Origin: Firmicutes bacterium UBA1702
GTDB lineage: Bacteria > Bacillota > Clostridia > Peptostreptococcales > Anaerovoracaceae
Length of the DNA stretch: 64,000 nucleotides
Direction: 5' to 3'
Assembly: GCA_002320005.1 (NCBI GenBank)
Contig: DCJK01000038.1
Coordinates: forward strand, 15,038 to 79,037
A model generated the notes under the pieces. The model was not told the DNA's origin. It saw nothing but the letters and a program-made list of their open reading frames with translations, and made no database searches. The translations under genes were made by a program, and so were the position numbers. Positions 33,317-41,503 of the stretch are shown one piece after another (position 1 is the stretch's first letter; each line of letters begins with the position of its first letter).

Positions 33317-33460
33317 TTAGGCGATGAGCCTTGCGAGAATCTCATCTACTGCATCTGTGTATCTGTTTTCTGCTATAAGGGTGTTTCTGAGCTCATTGAG
33401 AGCATATACCAGAACTCTGACCTCATCGTGAGTCAGCTTAAGTTTCATTGTAGTTCTCAT
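33317..33460 (-). CDS. 47-residue ICE protein, paralogue of the one at 20557
   Basis: ATG 33460 follows AGGAGGTACTCGCC. The protein contains LTHDEVRVLVYALNELRNTL, then TDAVDEILARL. It shares the ALN-LR-TLI-E-R-TDAVDE pattern with the product of 20557-20751. Two copies in one element suggest a conserved helical function of unknown kind. Confidence 0.7.
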   Translation of the reverse strand: MRTTMKLKLTHDEVRVLVYALNELRNTLIAENRYTDAVDEILARLIA

Positions 33461-33568
33461 GGCGAGTACCTCCTTTTGCCCATTGTAAAAAGAGAATCTA
33501 TATTGTGCAAATGTGCGATTTGCACATGTATCTCCGCTGACTCAGTTTATGAATCAGCGAATAAAGGG

Positions 33569-34513
33569 CTATCTTTCCTGCTCTCTCTGTTTCTTTAGAT
33601 ATCTACCGTAGTGTTCAAGTGCCTTGATGATATATTCCTCTCTCTGGCTTACAGGAAGATTCTTCGGCAGAAGACTTCTCGTTCTGTCATCTCTGAGGAT
33701 TATCTTTTCCTTCTGATTCGGCTTTTCCTCCTGCATAATCATGGTTATAACCTCGGGGGTCAGCTTGTTCTGCCTCAAAAGATTTCTCATTCGCAATGTC
33801 TGGTCATGTGAAGGCGTACATGCCTCCATCTCAATATTGTCAAGAAGTTCCTTCTGAAGATCCTTTGGAAGATATGAGATCTCTACCGCAGGTCTTAGAG
33901 CAATCTTGCCTTCATCGACCATTTCAAGGAGCTGTGGAATCAGTTCAGTCAGGCGGATATATCTCCTAATTTGTTCAGATCCTTCTCCAACCTCTTTTGC
34001 TAGCATATCTCTTGATGACATGCCTTTTAACTTCTGCCCCAGTGGAGCAGAAGTTAAATCCGTCCTCTTCCCCTGCCTGTTCATAGCATCCAGCCTCATC
34101 TTGTACGCAAATGCCTTCTCGCTTGGCAGTATCACGGTCCTCTGAAGATTGCTGTCGCACATGAAGATAGTCGCGGCATCTCTGTCCAGCTCAACAATTT
34201 CACATCTTAGCGTGTCCATGCCAAGAAGCTGACATGCTCTCCATCTTCTGTGGCCTGACAGCATCTCATATCTTCCGTCTTCTTTTTTCCTTACTGTAGC
34301 AGGAGTAAGGACTCCGTTTTCTCTGATGCTTTCCACAAGGTTCATCATGTCTTCATCATCCTTCACCTTATATGGATGCTCCGGGAATTCGTCAATCTCA
34401 TCAAGCGGAATCTCGTGAATCCTTGCAAGCTTGGCATCGTCTCTCATCTCCTGGGTTGTGAACATATCATCTACAGTCCCTAGAGTGAACCTTGGCTTTT
34501 TCTCTTGCGGCAT
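33569..34513 (-). CDS. parB: ParB family partition protein
   Basis: The 314-residue protein has the ParB/Sulfiredoxin-like core with PATVRKKEDGRYEMLSGHRR and an HTH region (GMSSRDMLAKEVGEGSEQIR). It binds centromere-like sites and acts with ParA to keep the excised element in the cell. ATG 34513 has AAAGGAGGTGATCAGTG upstream. It overlaps the end of parA by 47 bases. A truncated copy lies at 45583-45848. Confidence 0.92.
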   Translation of the reverse strand: MPQEKKPRFTLGTVDDMFTTQEMRDDAKLARIHEIPLDEIDEFPEHPYKVKDDEDMMNLVESIRENGVLTPATVRKKEDGRYEMLSGHRRWRACQLLGMDTLRCEIVELDRDAATIFMCDSNLQRTVILPSEKAFAYKMRLDAMNRQGKRTDLTSAPLGQKLKGMSSRDMLAKEVGEGSEQIRRYIRLTELIPQLLEMVDEGKIALRPAVEISYLPKDLQKELLDNIEMEACTPSHDQTLRMRNLLRQNKLTPEVITMIMQEEKPNQKEKIILRDDRTRSLLPKNLPVSQREEYIIKALEHYGRYLKKQREQER

Positions 34514-35285
34514 CACTGATCACCTCCTTTGCAAGTCCTGCATATGCTCTTGCCACCTCGCTTTTGGGCTCATACTTAAAGATGCTCACGCCCATTGCAG
34601 AAGTCTCTGCGGCCTTTATTCTCATTGGAATCTGAGTGCTATAGATTCTGAGTCTAGGATACATCTGGCGTATCATTTCAGGCACTTCTGAAGCAAAGGT
34701 CGTTCTTGCATCAACAAGAGTCATCAACACGCCGTCTACCTTAAGAGATGGATTGACATACTTCTGCACCTTGCCGACTGTCTTTAGAAGCTGCTCCATG
34801 CCTTTTGCCGGCAGATAGTGAGCCTGCACGGGAATAATGACTGAGTCTGCAGCAGAAAGCGCATTGACTGTAATCATTCCGAGTGAAGGCATGCAGTCGA
34901 TAATGACAAAGTCGAAGTTCGTCTTAACCTTGTCCACGTATCCCTTAAGTACTCTTTCCCTGTTCATGGTGCTTACAAGATTCATTTCCATAGCAGAAAG
35001 ATCAAGATTAGCCGGAAGCAGATACACTCCGTCCTTGCTTTCAAGCAGGCCTTCTCTCCAGCTGAACGCTTCATCGTTGATTGCCTTGGTCATCATATCT
35101 GATACAGTTACATCCAGCGCGTCCGTTCTTGCAAAGCCAAGACAGGTAGATAAATCAGCCTGCGGGTCCATATCTATGGCAAGAACCTTCTTACCTTCCA
35201 TGGCCAGAGCCGCACTTAAGTTGGCTGCAGTAGTTGTCTTGCCTACGCCGCCCTTCTGGTTACAAATAGCTATTACCTTGCTCAT
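34467..35285 (-). CDS. parA: ParA family partition ATPase
   Basis: The 272-residue ATPase starts MSKVIAICNQKGGVGKTTTA with the deviant Walker A KGGVGKT; DMDPQADLS is the second motif. It pairs with ParB for stable inheritance. ATG 35285 has GAAAGGAGG upstream. A promoter (35380-35409) and a leader hairpin (35318-35339) precede it, making it the first gene of the element's left-reading block. An N-terminal copy lies at 45845-46045. Confidence 0.94.
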   Translation of the reverse strand: MSKVIAICNQKGGVGKTTTAANLSAALAMEGKKVLAIDMDPQADLSTCLGFARTDALDVTVSDMMTKAINDEAFSWREGLLESKDGVYLLPANLDLSAMEMNLVSTMNRERVLKGYVDKVKTNFDFVIIDCMPSLGMITVNALSAADSVIIPVQAHYLPAKGMEQLLKTVGKVQKYVNPSLKVDGVLMTLVDARTTFASEVPEMIRQMYPRLRIYSTQIPMRIKAAETSAMGVSIFKYEPKSEVARAYAGLAKEVISDAAREKAKVHSRDCR

Positions 35286-35317
35286 CCTTGTCCTCCTTTC
35301 GCAGTAACATTAAAAAA

Positions 35318-35339
35318 GCAGTGCCATCTCTGACACTGC
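35318..35339 (-). terminator. Leader hairpin with U-tract before parA
   Basis: GCAGTG/CACTGC plus inner CA/TG pairs are followed by TTTTTTAATG on the minus strand. It lies between the parA promoter and start codon, with GTACATGC at its 5' edge, so it is a true leader structure. The relic copy near 46075-46096 keeps the stem but has lost the U-run. Confidence 0.72.
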
Positions 35340-35379
35340 ATGTACCTGCTAAGCTATTCGTAGCCATTCTTATATTCTA

Positions 35380-35409
35380 TTTTTATCTCCACAAACTGGA
35401 ATTTGTCAA
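35380..35409 (-). promoter_or_regulatory. parA promoter with internal dyad
   Basis: TTGACA (35409-35404) is followed after 17-18 bases by ATAAAA/TAAAAA. The dyad CAAATTCCAGTTTG fills the spacer. TTGACA is replaced at the relic parA copy, where the spacer dyad is still visible. Confidence 0.55.
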
Positions 35410-36005
35410 ATTGAATTTCTAATCCAATTGTCAAGAAACTCCATCTGCTCATTTGTATGGAACCAGTGTTCTCCGTCATTCATTACTGTGAGACTTGCCC
35501 CAATTTGTTCTGCAAATCCAGATACGGTTTCTACGGAAGTCAAATTATCATTTGCACCATATAAAATGCAGGTTGGAATGTTCCACTTAATCGGGTGCTT
35601 CCGTACATAGCACAGGTATTCCCAAGATAATGTTTCGCCAAACTCTGTGGGGATCTCTTTTTTGCTTTCCAGCTCCGCCTCTGTTACATTGGACCACATC
35701 ATCATATCTGCAATGAGCCGCTCCATGTTTACGATAGGCGAAATAAACATGGCTTGGGAAATGTTCTTTTCAGCCAAGGCATTCATCGAAAAGTAAGCCC
35801 CGATGCTGTTTGCAACCAAAATGACAGAATCATATTCTTTGCTGTGCAAATCGTAGAAATCAGAAAACTCGCTTTTAGCTTCCCAAGGATTTTGCGATTT
35901 ATAGTCAAACCCAATAACATCACTTTCAACAAAGAGCGTCCGATAATGCATTGCTTCCTCTGCTGTTCCCCCTTTGCCGTGTACATATATAACTAATTTT
36001 TTCAT
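35406..36005 (-). CDS. Alpha/beta hydrolase
   Basis: The 199-residue protein has an alpha/beta hydrolase fold: KLVIYVHGKGGTAEEAMHYR at the N-terminus, nucleophile serine in VANSIGAYFS, acid in YGANDNLTS and histidine in NDGEHWFHTNEQ. All three catalytic residues are present. The substrate is unknown. ATG 36005 follows GGGGG. It is divergent from the UvrD-like gene, and its promoter shares the TATAAT-plus-dyad layout of other cargo. Confidence 0.85.
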   Translation of the reverse strand: MKKLVIYVHGKGGTAEEAMHYRTLFVESDVIGFDYKSQNPWEAKSEFSDFYDLHSKEYDSVILVANSIGAYFSMNALAEKNISQAMFISPIVNMERLIADMMMWSNVTEAELESKKEIPTEFGETLSWEYLCYVRKHPIKWNIPTCILYGANDNLTSVETVSGFAEQIGASLTVMNDGEHWFHTNEQMEFLDNWIRNSI

Positions 36006-36020
36006 TCAATATCCCCCTAC

Positions 36021-36083
36021 AAATTTCGATTTACCACTCAGATTATATAACTGTTTCCACAAGCAGTAATCACATGTTATAAT
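36021..36083. promoter_or_regulatory. Divergent promoter region, hydrolase and UvrD-like helicase
   Basis: On the minus strand TATAAT (36047-36042) is followed after 9 bases by the dyad AAATCGAAATTT (36032-36021). On the plus strand a TATAAT lies at about 36078-36083, 32 bp before the helicase start. The regions overlap, so the two genes may be co-controlled. Confidence 0.5.
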
Positions 36084-36114
36084 GTTCTATATTAAATTAA
36101 GCAGGTGAAAACAC

Positions 36115-38778
36115 ATGGTAAATATAGCGATAATCGTTATCCCAGCAGGTTTAATCATCTTAGTCCTGGGAATCTTTATTTTTAAAAAGAAAAATGCAGA
36201 CAGAGATTATCTTCTGCTCGAGGAAGAAATCTGCGAGCTCAAGACATCTGCCTTAAGTCTTGATAACTCGTATATTTCTAATAATGATGCATCCAAATTC
36301 ATTAAGGCTTATGGCCCTATTATTAATAAGCTAAAACATCTGAAGATGTTTCTAGAATCTTCAAAACAGAATGATGTTAATCAAATACTTTCACTTTATT
36401 CACGAGTAACTAGCAATTTAGAACATCATAATGCCGAATTCGTAAAAGCAGAAAAAGATAGATATACAATATTCTTTTCGAACATTGACGGCAAAGCATT
36501 AGATGACCAACAACAAACAGCAGTAATAACAAACCAAGACAATAATCTAGTTGTTGCAGGTGCAGGTAGTGGTAAAACACTTACTATTGCCGGCAAGGTC
36601 AAGTATCTATGTGAAAAGAAAAATGTCAATCCGGAAGATATTCTTCTTATTACATTTACTCGAAAAGCGGCAGAAGAAATGTCCGAACGTATTGGTAAGA
36701 TGGGTATTCATATCAACGCTATGACATTTCATAAACTTGGATTAGATATTATCAAAAGTGCAAATAAGTCCAGACCTGATATTTTTGATGAAAGTGAATT
36801 CCGCCTTTTCATGGAAGATTATTTTACTAGCAAAGTTCTTAACAATGATGATGTAATGAAATCCTTGATTCTGTTTTTCTCATATTATCTCAACATACCT
36901 GCAGATATTGAAAAGCACAAATCTATAGGAGAGGCGTATGAAGCCGAACGAACATCAGATTTAGAAACATTGAGAGGAAAATACTTTGATAAAAAGCAGG
37001 AAGAATACTTACCAGATAAGAGAACTCTTCATGGCGAATTTGTAAAGAGTCTTGAAGAATTAACTATAGCAAACTTTCTTTTCTTAAATGGTATTAATTA
37101 TGAGTATGAAAAACTATACCCGTTCGATACTGGAGATCCATATAGAAAACAATACCGACCAGATTTTTATCTTCCCGAATATGATATTTACCTAGAACAT
37201 TTCGGCGTAAATGAGCATAACAAATGTCCATGGCTATCAGAAATAGAAGAAGAAAAATACATTGAAGGAATGTCCTGGAAGCGTCAGCTACACAAAGCAA
37301 ATAGAACAAAGCTGATAGAAACATACTCTTGGTATAATTCAAAAGGTTGTCTTGAGCAAAAATTAAGGGAATTGCTCATAAACAATAATGTAGAATTCAC
37401 AAACTCAGATTATCGAGATTTATATAATAAGGCATATAACGACGTTGGCGATAAAGTATTTAAGCATTTCATTCAGCTTTGCACTACGTTTATTTCGTTA
37501 TATAAAGCTAATGGATACAAACCAGATGACATTAGTAGATTGAAATATCCACGCGATAGCAGAAACACCCCATTCTATAACGAAAGAACTGCTCACTTTA
37601 AAACAATTATTAAGCCCATCATATGTGAATATGAGAAGGAACTTAAAGCAAGTGGAAAAGTGGACTTTTCTGACATGATTAATCAAGCCGCAGATTTAAT
37701 AAAAGCAGGAAGCGTAGGACTACAATATAAATATATTATTATTGATGAATTCCAAGATATCTCCATGGCAAGATGTAACCTGGTTAAAGCAATCAGGGAC
37801 AAGACCGACGCCAAGATTTTTGCGGTTGGAGATGACTGGCAGTCTATTTATCGCTTTGCAGGAAGTGACATTAGTATTTTTACGCGCTTTAGTAATTACT
37901 TCGGTACTTCTGAAATAATGCGCATAGAAAAAACATATAGAAATTCTCAGGAGCTTATCGATGTGGCATCTTCATTTATTATGAAAAATGCGGAACAGAT
38001 AAAAAAGGACCTGACGTCTGACAAACATATTGATAACCCGGTTGTCATAGATTTTGACGCGTCATTACAAAATGCCATCTCTTCTATAATTGATGAATTT
38101 GGCACTGATCATAGCATTATGCTGCTGGGTAGGACAAATTATGATTACGATACAGTACTTGAATCGGGTCTTTTCAAAAGAAAGAATGACAAGTTAATAT
38201 ATATAAAAAATGAAAAGCTAAATGTTTTCTTCCTTACAGCGCATAGATCAAAAGGCTTAGAAGCTGATAACGTTATCATCCTAAATTTCAACAACAGTAG
38301 GCTCGGCTTCCCTAACAAGATAGTTGACGATCCAATCCTAGAATTAGTATTAAATCAAAGTGACCAGTTTGATTACGCCGAAGAGCGAAGATTACTGTAT
38401 GTTGCTCTTACAAGGACAAGAAATAAAGTATATCTGCTTTCCGATGGTTTGCACCCATCAGAATTTGTTCATGATTTCGAAGATGAGGATAATGTACTTA
38501 TGCTAAATAGGACATCCTATACTTCGGAGTTATCATGTCCATTATGCCAGACAGGCAAATTGATTCTGCGCCGTAATAACGCAAATGACAAAGAATTCAT
38601 TGCTTGTACAAACTATCCACAATGCAACTATACAATTCGTCACTTGGAAGTATTACGAAAACCAATAATCTGTAAGTGTGGGGGCTTTATGATAAAAAGG
38701 AACGGCAAGAATGGAGTCTTCCTCGGCTGTTCGAATTATCCATATTGTACTAGAACCATTGACAATCCTGAAGCATAA
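36115..38778 (+). CDS. UvrD/HelD-type helicase with nuclease-like insert and zinc fingers
   Basis: The 887-residue protein starts with a membrane helix (residues 4-23, IAIIVIPAGLIILVLGIFIF) and a helical linker. The helicase core has Walker A VVAGAGSGKTLT near 146, motif II YIIIDEFQDIS near 540 and motif VI YVALTRTRNKVYLLS near 761. Between them, RPDFYLPEYDIYLEHFG near 347 looks like a PD-(D/E)XK nuclease core. The C-terminus has two topoisomerase-type zinc fingers (CPLCQTGKLIL with CTNYPQC; CKCGGFMIK with GCSNYPYC). It is one of few plus-strand genes in the element and converges on the Pif1-like gene. A role in DNA defence or recombination is inferred. Confidence 0.9.
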   Translation: MVNIAIIVIPAGLIILVLGIFIFKKKNADRDYLLLEEEICELKTSALSLDNSYISNNDASKFIKAYGPIINKLKHLKMFLESSKQNDVNQILSLYSRVTSNLEHHNAEFVKAEKDRYTIFFSNIDGKALDDQQQTAVITNQDNNLVVAGAGSGKTLTIAGKVKYLCEKKNVNPEDILLITFTRKAAEEMSERIGKMGIHINAMTFHKLGLDIIKSANKSRPDIFDESEFRLFMEDYFTSKVLNNDDVMKSLILFFSYYLNIPADIEKHKSIGEAYEAERTSDLETLRGKYFDKKQEEYLPDKRTLHGEFVKSLEELTIANFLFLNGINYEYEKLYPFDTGDPYRKQYRPDFYLPEYDIYLEHFGVNEHNKCPWLSEIEEEKYIEGMSWKRQLHKANRTKLIETYSWYNSKGCLEQKLRELLINNNVEFTNSDYRDLYNKAYNDVGDKVFKHFIQLCTTFISLYKANGYKPDDISRLKYPRDSRNTPFYNERTAHFKTIIKPIICEYEKELKASGKVDFSDMINQAADLIKAGSVGLQYKYIIIDEFQDISMARCNLVKAIRDKTDAKIFAVGDDWQSIYRFAGSDISIFTRFSNYFGTSEIMRIEKTYRNSQELIDVASSFIMKNAEQIKKDLTSDKHIDNPVVIDFDASLQNAISSIIDEFGTDHSIMLLGRTNYDYDTVLESGLFKRKNDKLIYIKNEKLNVFFLTAHRSKGLEADNVIILNFNNSRLGFPNKIVDDPILELVLNQSDQFDYAEERRLLYVALTRTRNKVYLLSDGLHPSEFVHDFEDEDNVLMLNRTSYTSELSCPLCQTGKLILRRNNANDKEFIACTNYPQCNYTIRHLEVLRKPIICKCGGFMIKRNGKNGVFLGCSNYPYCTRTIDNPEA

Positions 38779-38786
38779 TGATCTCA

Positions 38787-38820
38787 AAAAGGCCAGAAAT
38801 CATGAGATTTCCGGCCTTTT
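38787..38820. terminator. Bidirectional terminator between convergent helicase genes
   Basis: AAAAGGCC and GGCCTTTT plus the inner GAAATC/GATTTC pairs form a long stem with A- and T-runs on both sides. It serves the UvrD-like gene (plus) and the Pif1-like gene (minus). Confidence 0.8.
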
Positions 38821-38833
38821 GTATTAACTTGGC

Positions 38834-40993
38834 TTACGAGTACTTTTGAAATGTCTTATCAGTTGATTGTGATAAATAGAATTCCATTACGCTGTCGTCT
38901 ACCTTCATCATTGATGAATTAATTGATTCTAATAAATGAAGGCCAGCAATACTGCTGCATCTTGAAAGAGCTACATATGCTTGACCTGGAGCAAAGCACT
39001 GTGTAATATCGCAAGCTATCTTTTTATAGGTCATTCCCTGTGACTTATGTATTGTTATGGCGTATGCAAGTACCACTGGGAATTGTTCTACCGATAAGAC
39101 ATCCTGATAATCCATGCGACCGTCTTTGTAAACAACCTCTTTTTCCGTAAAAGTTGTTCTATCCACTTCAAACGTAGTTCCATCAATTGTAACATGAATA
39201 GTACTTTCAGTTAGAGAATGTACAACGCCCATTGTGCCATTTACCCATCTCTTTTCTGGATCATTTGCAACCATCATAACTAGTGCACCACGCTTTAGGC
39301 GTAGCTCATCTGTAATCGGGAAAGCAGCATCCAAATTAGGATTCTGATTGGATTTTGCGTTATACACTATCCTCGCTTTATATTTGTATTCCTTTGCTTG
39401 AATCTTATCAAGTTCTTCTTTATTAACACGCTCTGCATCTGCTTTCTTAGGGAAAAGCGTCAATATACGGCGCAGCTCATTTCGATCAGAAACATATCGA
39501 GAGTTTAGTGTATTAATATCACTAGATGTAGTCTTACCTTCACGCATTCTATTTAGTATGTCAAAGAAGGCATGGTCATCTTTCTGCCTATGGTTAGTTG
39601 ACAGTTCAATAAAACCAAACTGACCATTACTATATGCATTTGAATTAAAGAAGAATATTCCACCGTAATAATCAGTAAGATACTTCAGCTCCTGCGACTT
39701 GGCGATTGGCGGAAGCTGGAACAAATCACCGAAAACTATCATTTGTTTTCCGCCAAATGGTTTTGCACTCTTATTAAGAACTCTAAGTATTTTATCAATC
39801 TTATCAAAAGTATCTGCTCTAACCATTGAGATTTCATCTATGATAATGGTATCGACTTCCTTAAGAATACGGATTTTTTCACTCTTGAGCTTAATCGTTC
39901 CCATAGTAATGCTATCAAGCTCTAATCGCTCAAGATTATTGTACCCAAAGGCAGAATGCAGTGTTGCTCCACCAATATTCAATGCAGCAATTCCTGTTGG
40001 TGCCAGCTTTATTGTCTTTTTTCTGGATCCTCTTACAAATACATCCAGAAGAAAACTTTTACCAGTTCCAGCTTTTCCGGTAATAAACAGATTATCATTT
40101 GTACTATTCATAATAGTGAAAGCTAGTTTCTGTTCATCGTCAAGAATGCTAGGCGCTGTATCAGCTTCAATAATTTGAGATTCTTTTGCATTAGGCTCAG
40201 ACTCCGTGTCCTTTATTTTTACATCCTCAACGGTATCTGTTCGAGCTGCAGTTTCTTCCTTCTCCTGTACTGGTTCAATAGGTTTGCTTGTAGCTGGGTC
40301 TTCCTTCTCCCGTACTGGTTCAATAGGTTTGCTTGTAGCTGGTTCTTCCGACTCTGGAATATTTATTGGCGGAATTTCTATTGTAGTCTTTTTCGGTCCT
40401 GTTTTTAATTCTGCAAGAGCTTGCTGAATTAAATTTTCTCTTTGTGCCTCGTCCTCTTTTTCATTTAAATTCTTCGAGTCCTCGTTAATTTCAGTGAAAA
40501 ATTCTAGTTTTTTCTTTAACTCCGCGTTCTCCATCATTACTTGCTCTAGAGCATTAGCCAATACAGCAATTTTCGAATCCATATTTTCCTGGGTCTGCTG
40601 AATTCCATTTATGAGCTGAGTATTGAACTGAGAAGACATTAAATTCAATTTATTATCATTATCAGTTTTCAAGTCGGAAATGATTCCGTCTCTTTCATTA
40701 ACTGATTCAGATAACTTCCTATCGGCATCTTGTATGGCGCTTTCAATTGTCTTATCAATTCGTGCAACAGTCTCCTTTGTCTCACTATTGAGATTTTCTT
40801 TTGTGTTCTCAATGAGACGTAGCAAGTCCTTATTCGCGTCCATATAATCTTTCTTTACCGCATCTGCAGATTCTTTAATAGATTGTTTAAGTTGTTCTTC
40901 ACGGTAAGCGTTATTCTTTTTTTCATCGTTAAACAAGGCTGCAATTACTATAATCCCGATTAGCAGAATACCGATTAATAAATTTTGAATCAT
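38834..40993 (-). CDS. Pif1-type helicase with membrane-coiled-coil N-terminus
   Basis: The product has 719 residues from ATG 40993, chosen because GAGG lies six bases upstream. Residues about 3-20 form a membrane helix (LLIGILLIGIIVIAALF). A coiled coil of about 170 residues follows, the RmuC-like arrangement, then an acidic linker with two 15-residue repeats (PATSKPIEPV). The C-terminal helicase has Walker A TGKAGTGKSFLLD near 301, IIDEISMVRADTF, VFGDLFQLPP and a final AYAITIHKSQGMTYKK. Pif1 helicases unwind 5' to 3'. It converges on the UvrD-like gene. A membrane-tethered Pif1 is unusual. Confidence 0.88.
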   Translation of the reverse strand: MIQNLLIGILLIGIIVIAALFNDEKKNNAYREEQLKQSIKESADAVKKDYMDANKDLLRLIENTKENLNSETKETVARIDKTIESAIQDADRKLSESVNERDGIISDLKTDNDNKLNLMSSQFNTQLINGIQQTQENMDSKIAVLANALEQVMMENAELKKKLEFFTEINEDSKNLNEKEDEAQRENLIQQALAELKTGPKKTTIEIPPINIPESEEPATSKPIEPVREKEDPATSKPIEPVQEKEETAARTDTVEDVKIKDTESEPNAKESQIIEADTAPSILDDEQKLAFTIMNSTNDNLFITGKAGTGKSFLLDVFVRGSRKKTIKLAPTGIAALNIGGATLHSAFGYNNLERLELDSITMGTIKLKSEKIRILKEVDTIIIDEISMVRADTFDKIDKILRVLNKSAKPFGGKQMIVFGDLFQLPPIAKSQELKYLTDYYGGIFFFNSNAYSNGQFGFIELSTNHRQKDDHAFFDILNRMREGKTTSSDINTLNSRYVSDRNELRRILTLFPKKADAERVNKEELDKIQAKEYKYKARIVYNAKSNQNPNLDAAFPITDELRLKRGALVMMVANDPEKRWVNGTMGVVHSLTESTIHVTIDGTTFEVDRTTFTEKEVVYKDGRMDYQDVLSVEQFPVVLAYAITIHKSQGMTYKKIACDITQCFAPGQAYVALSRCSSIAGLHLLESINSSMMKVDDSVMEFYLSQSTDKTFQKYS

Positions 40994-41081
40994 AACATCC
41001 TCAATTCCAAGCATCACATGCTTTTAGTTATAAAAGTATTACTATTATAATCCAGATTATAAATTCTGTAAATACCGACAA

Positions 41082-41138
41082 ATAGGTCAGAAGATCCATC
41101 TCGCAGGCCTTCTCAATTTCTTCCTTTGAGTAGTAAAT
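41082..41138 (-). pseudogene. 5' stump of a second primase-like gene
   Basis: About 19 codons (YYSKEEIEKACEMDLLTYL) match the start of the Toprim primase-like gene at 23712-24641, behind the same AGGAGGTGACTGCAATT start region. Beyond 41082 the similarity stops and cargo DNA begins. It marks the broken end of a second ICE backbone. Confidence 0.75.
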
Positions 41139-41150
41139 TGCAGTCACCTC

Positions 41151-41432
41151 CTAGCGCTCATAGTCGTTTGTCCTTGCTGGCTTTGCCATGTTCTGAAGCA
41201 TTGTGATTGCATCTCTTGCCTGAACAGAGTCAACAAGTCTCTGTGTCTCATCAGCTGTGAGAATAATCCCCCTGGACATCTTTTCGTGATCCTCCGACCA
41301 GTCCCTGATATCTATCTTGGCAGAACCCTCATTCCATGAAACAATGTTGACCTCCTTGCTCCAGCCTGTCCGATATCGGGCCAGTGTGCCCACATTGGCA
41401 ATAACCTTGTAACTGATTCTTTCGCTGCTCAT
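41151..41432 (-). CDS. YdbC-like ssDNA-binding protein, second copy
   Basis: The product has 93 residues from ATG 41432 and is almost identical to the product of 24654-24935 (for example GTLARYRTGWSKEVNIVSWN, IDIRDWSEDHEKMSRGI). It is intact, with TGAGG as ribosome site and a leader hairpin upstream. The primase-like gene that should follow is cut to a stump. It is the best preserved backbone gene of the relic element. Confidence 0.88.
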   Translation of the reverse strand: MSSERISYKVIANVGTLARYRTGWSKEVNIVSWNEGSAKIDIRDWSEDHEKMSRGIILTADETQRLVDSVQARDAITMLQNMAKPARTNDYER

Positions 41433-41466
41433 AATGTTTACCTCATTGTTTGTGGGTATAAGAAAA

Positions 41467-41490
41467 GCCCCAGGCATTGTTGCCTGAGGC
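41467..41490 (-). terminator. Hairpin with U-tract between dprA-like and ydbC-like genes
   Basis: GCCCCAGGCA and TGCCTGAGGC form a 10-position stem with one mismatch, followed by TTTTCTTATA. GATTTACATGCC lies at its 5' side. The stem differs in sequence from the one at 24969 but keeps position and flanks. Confidence 0.68.
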
Positions 41491-41503
41491 ATGTAAATCG
41501 CTA

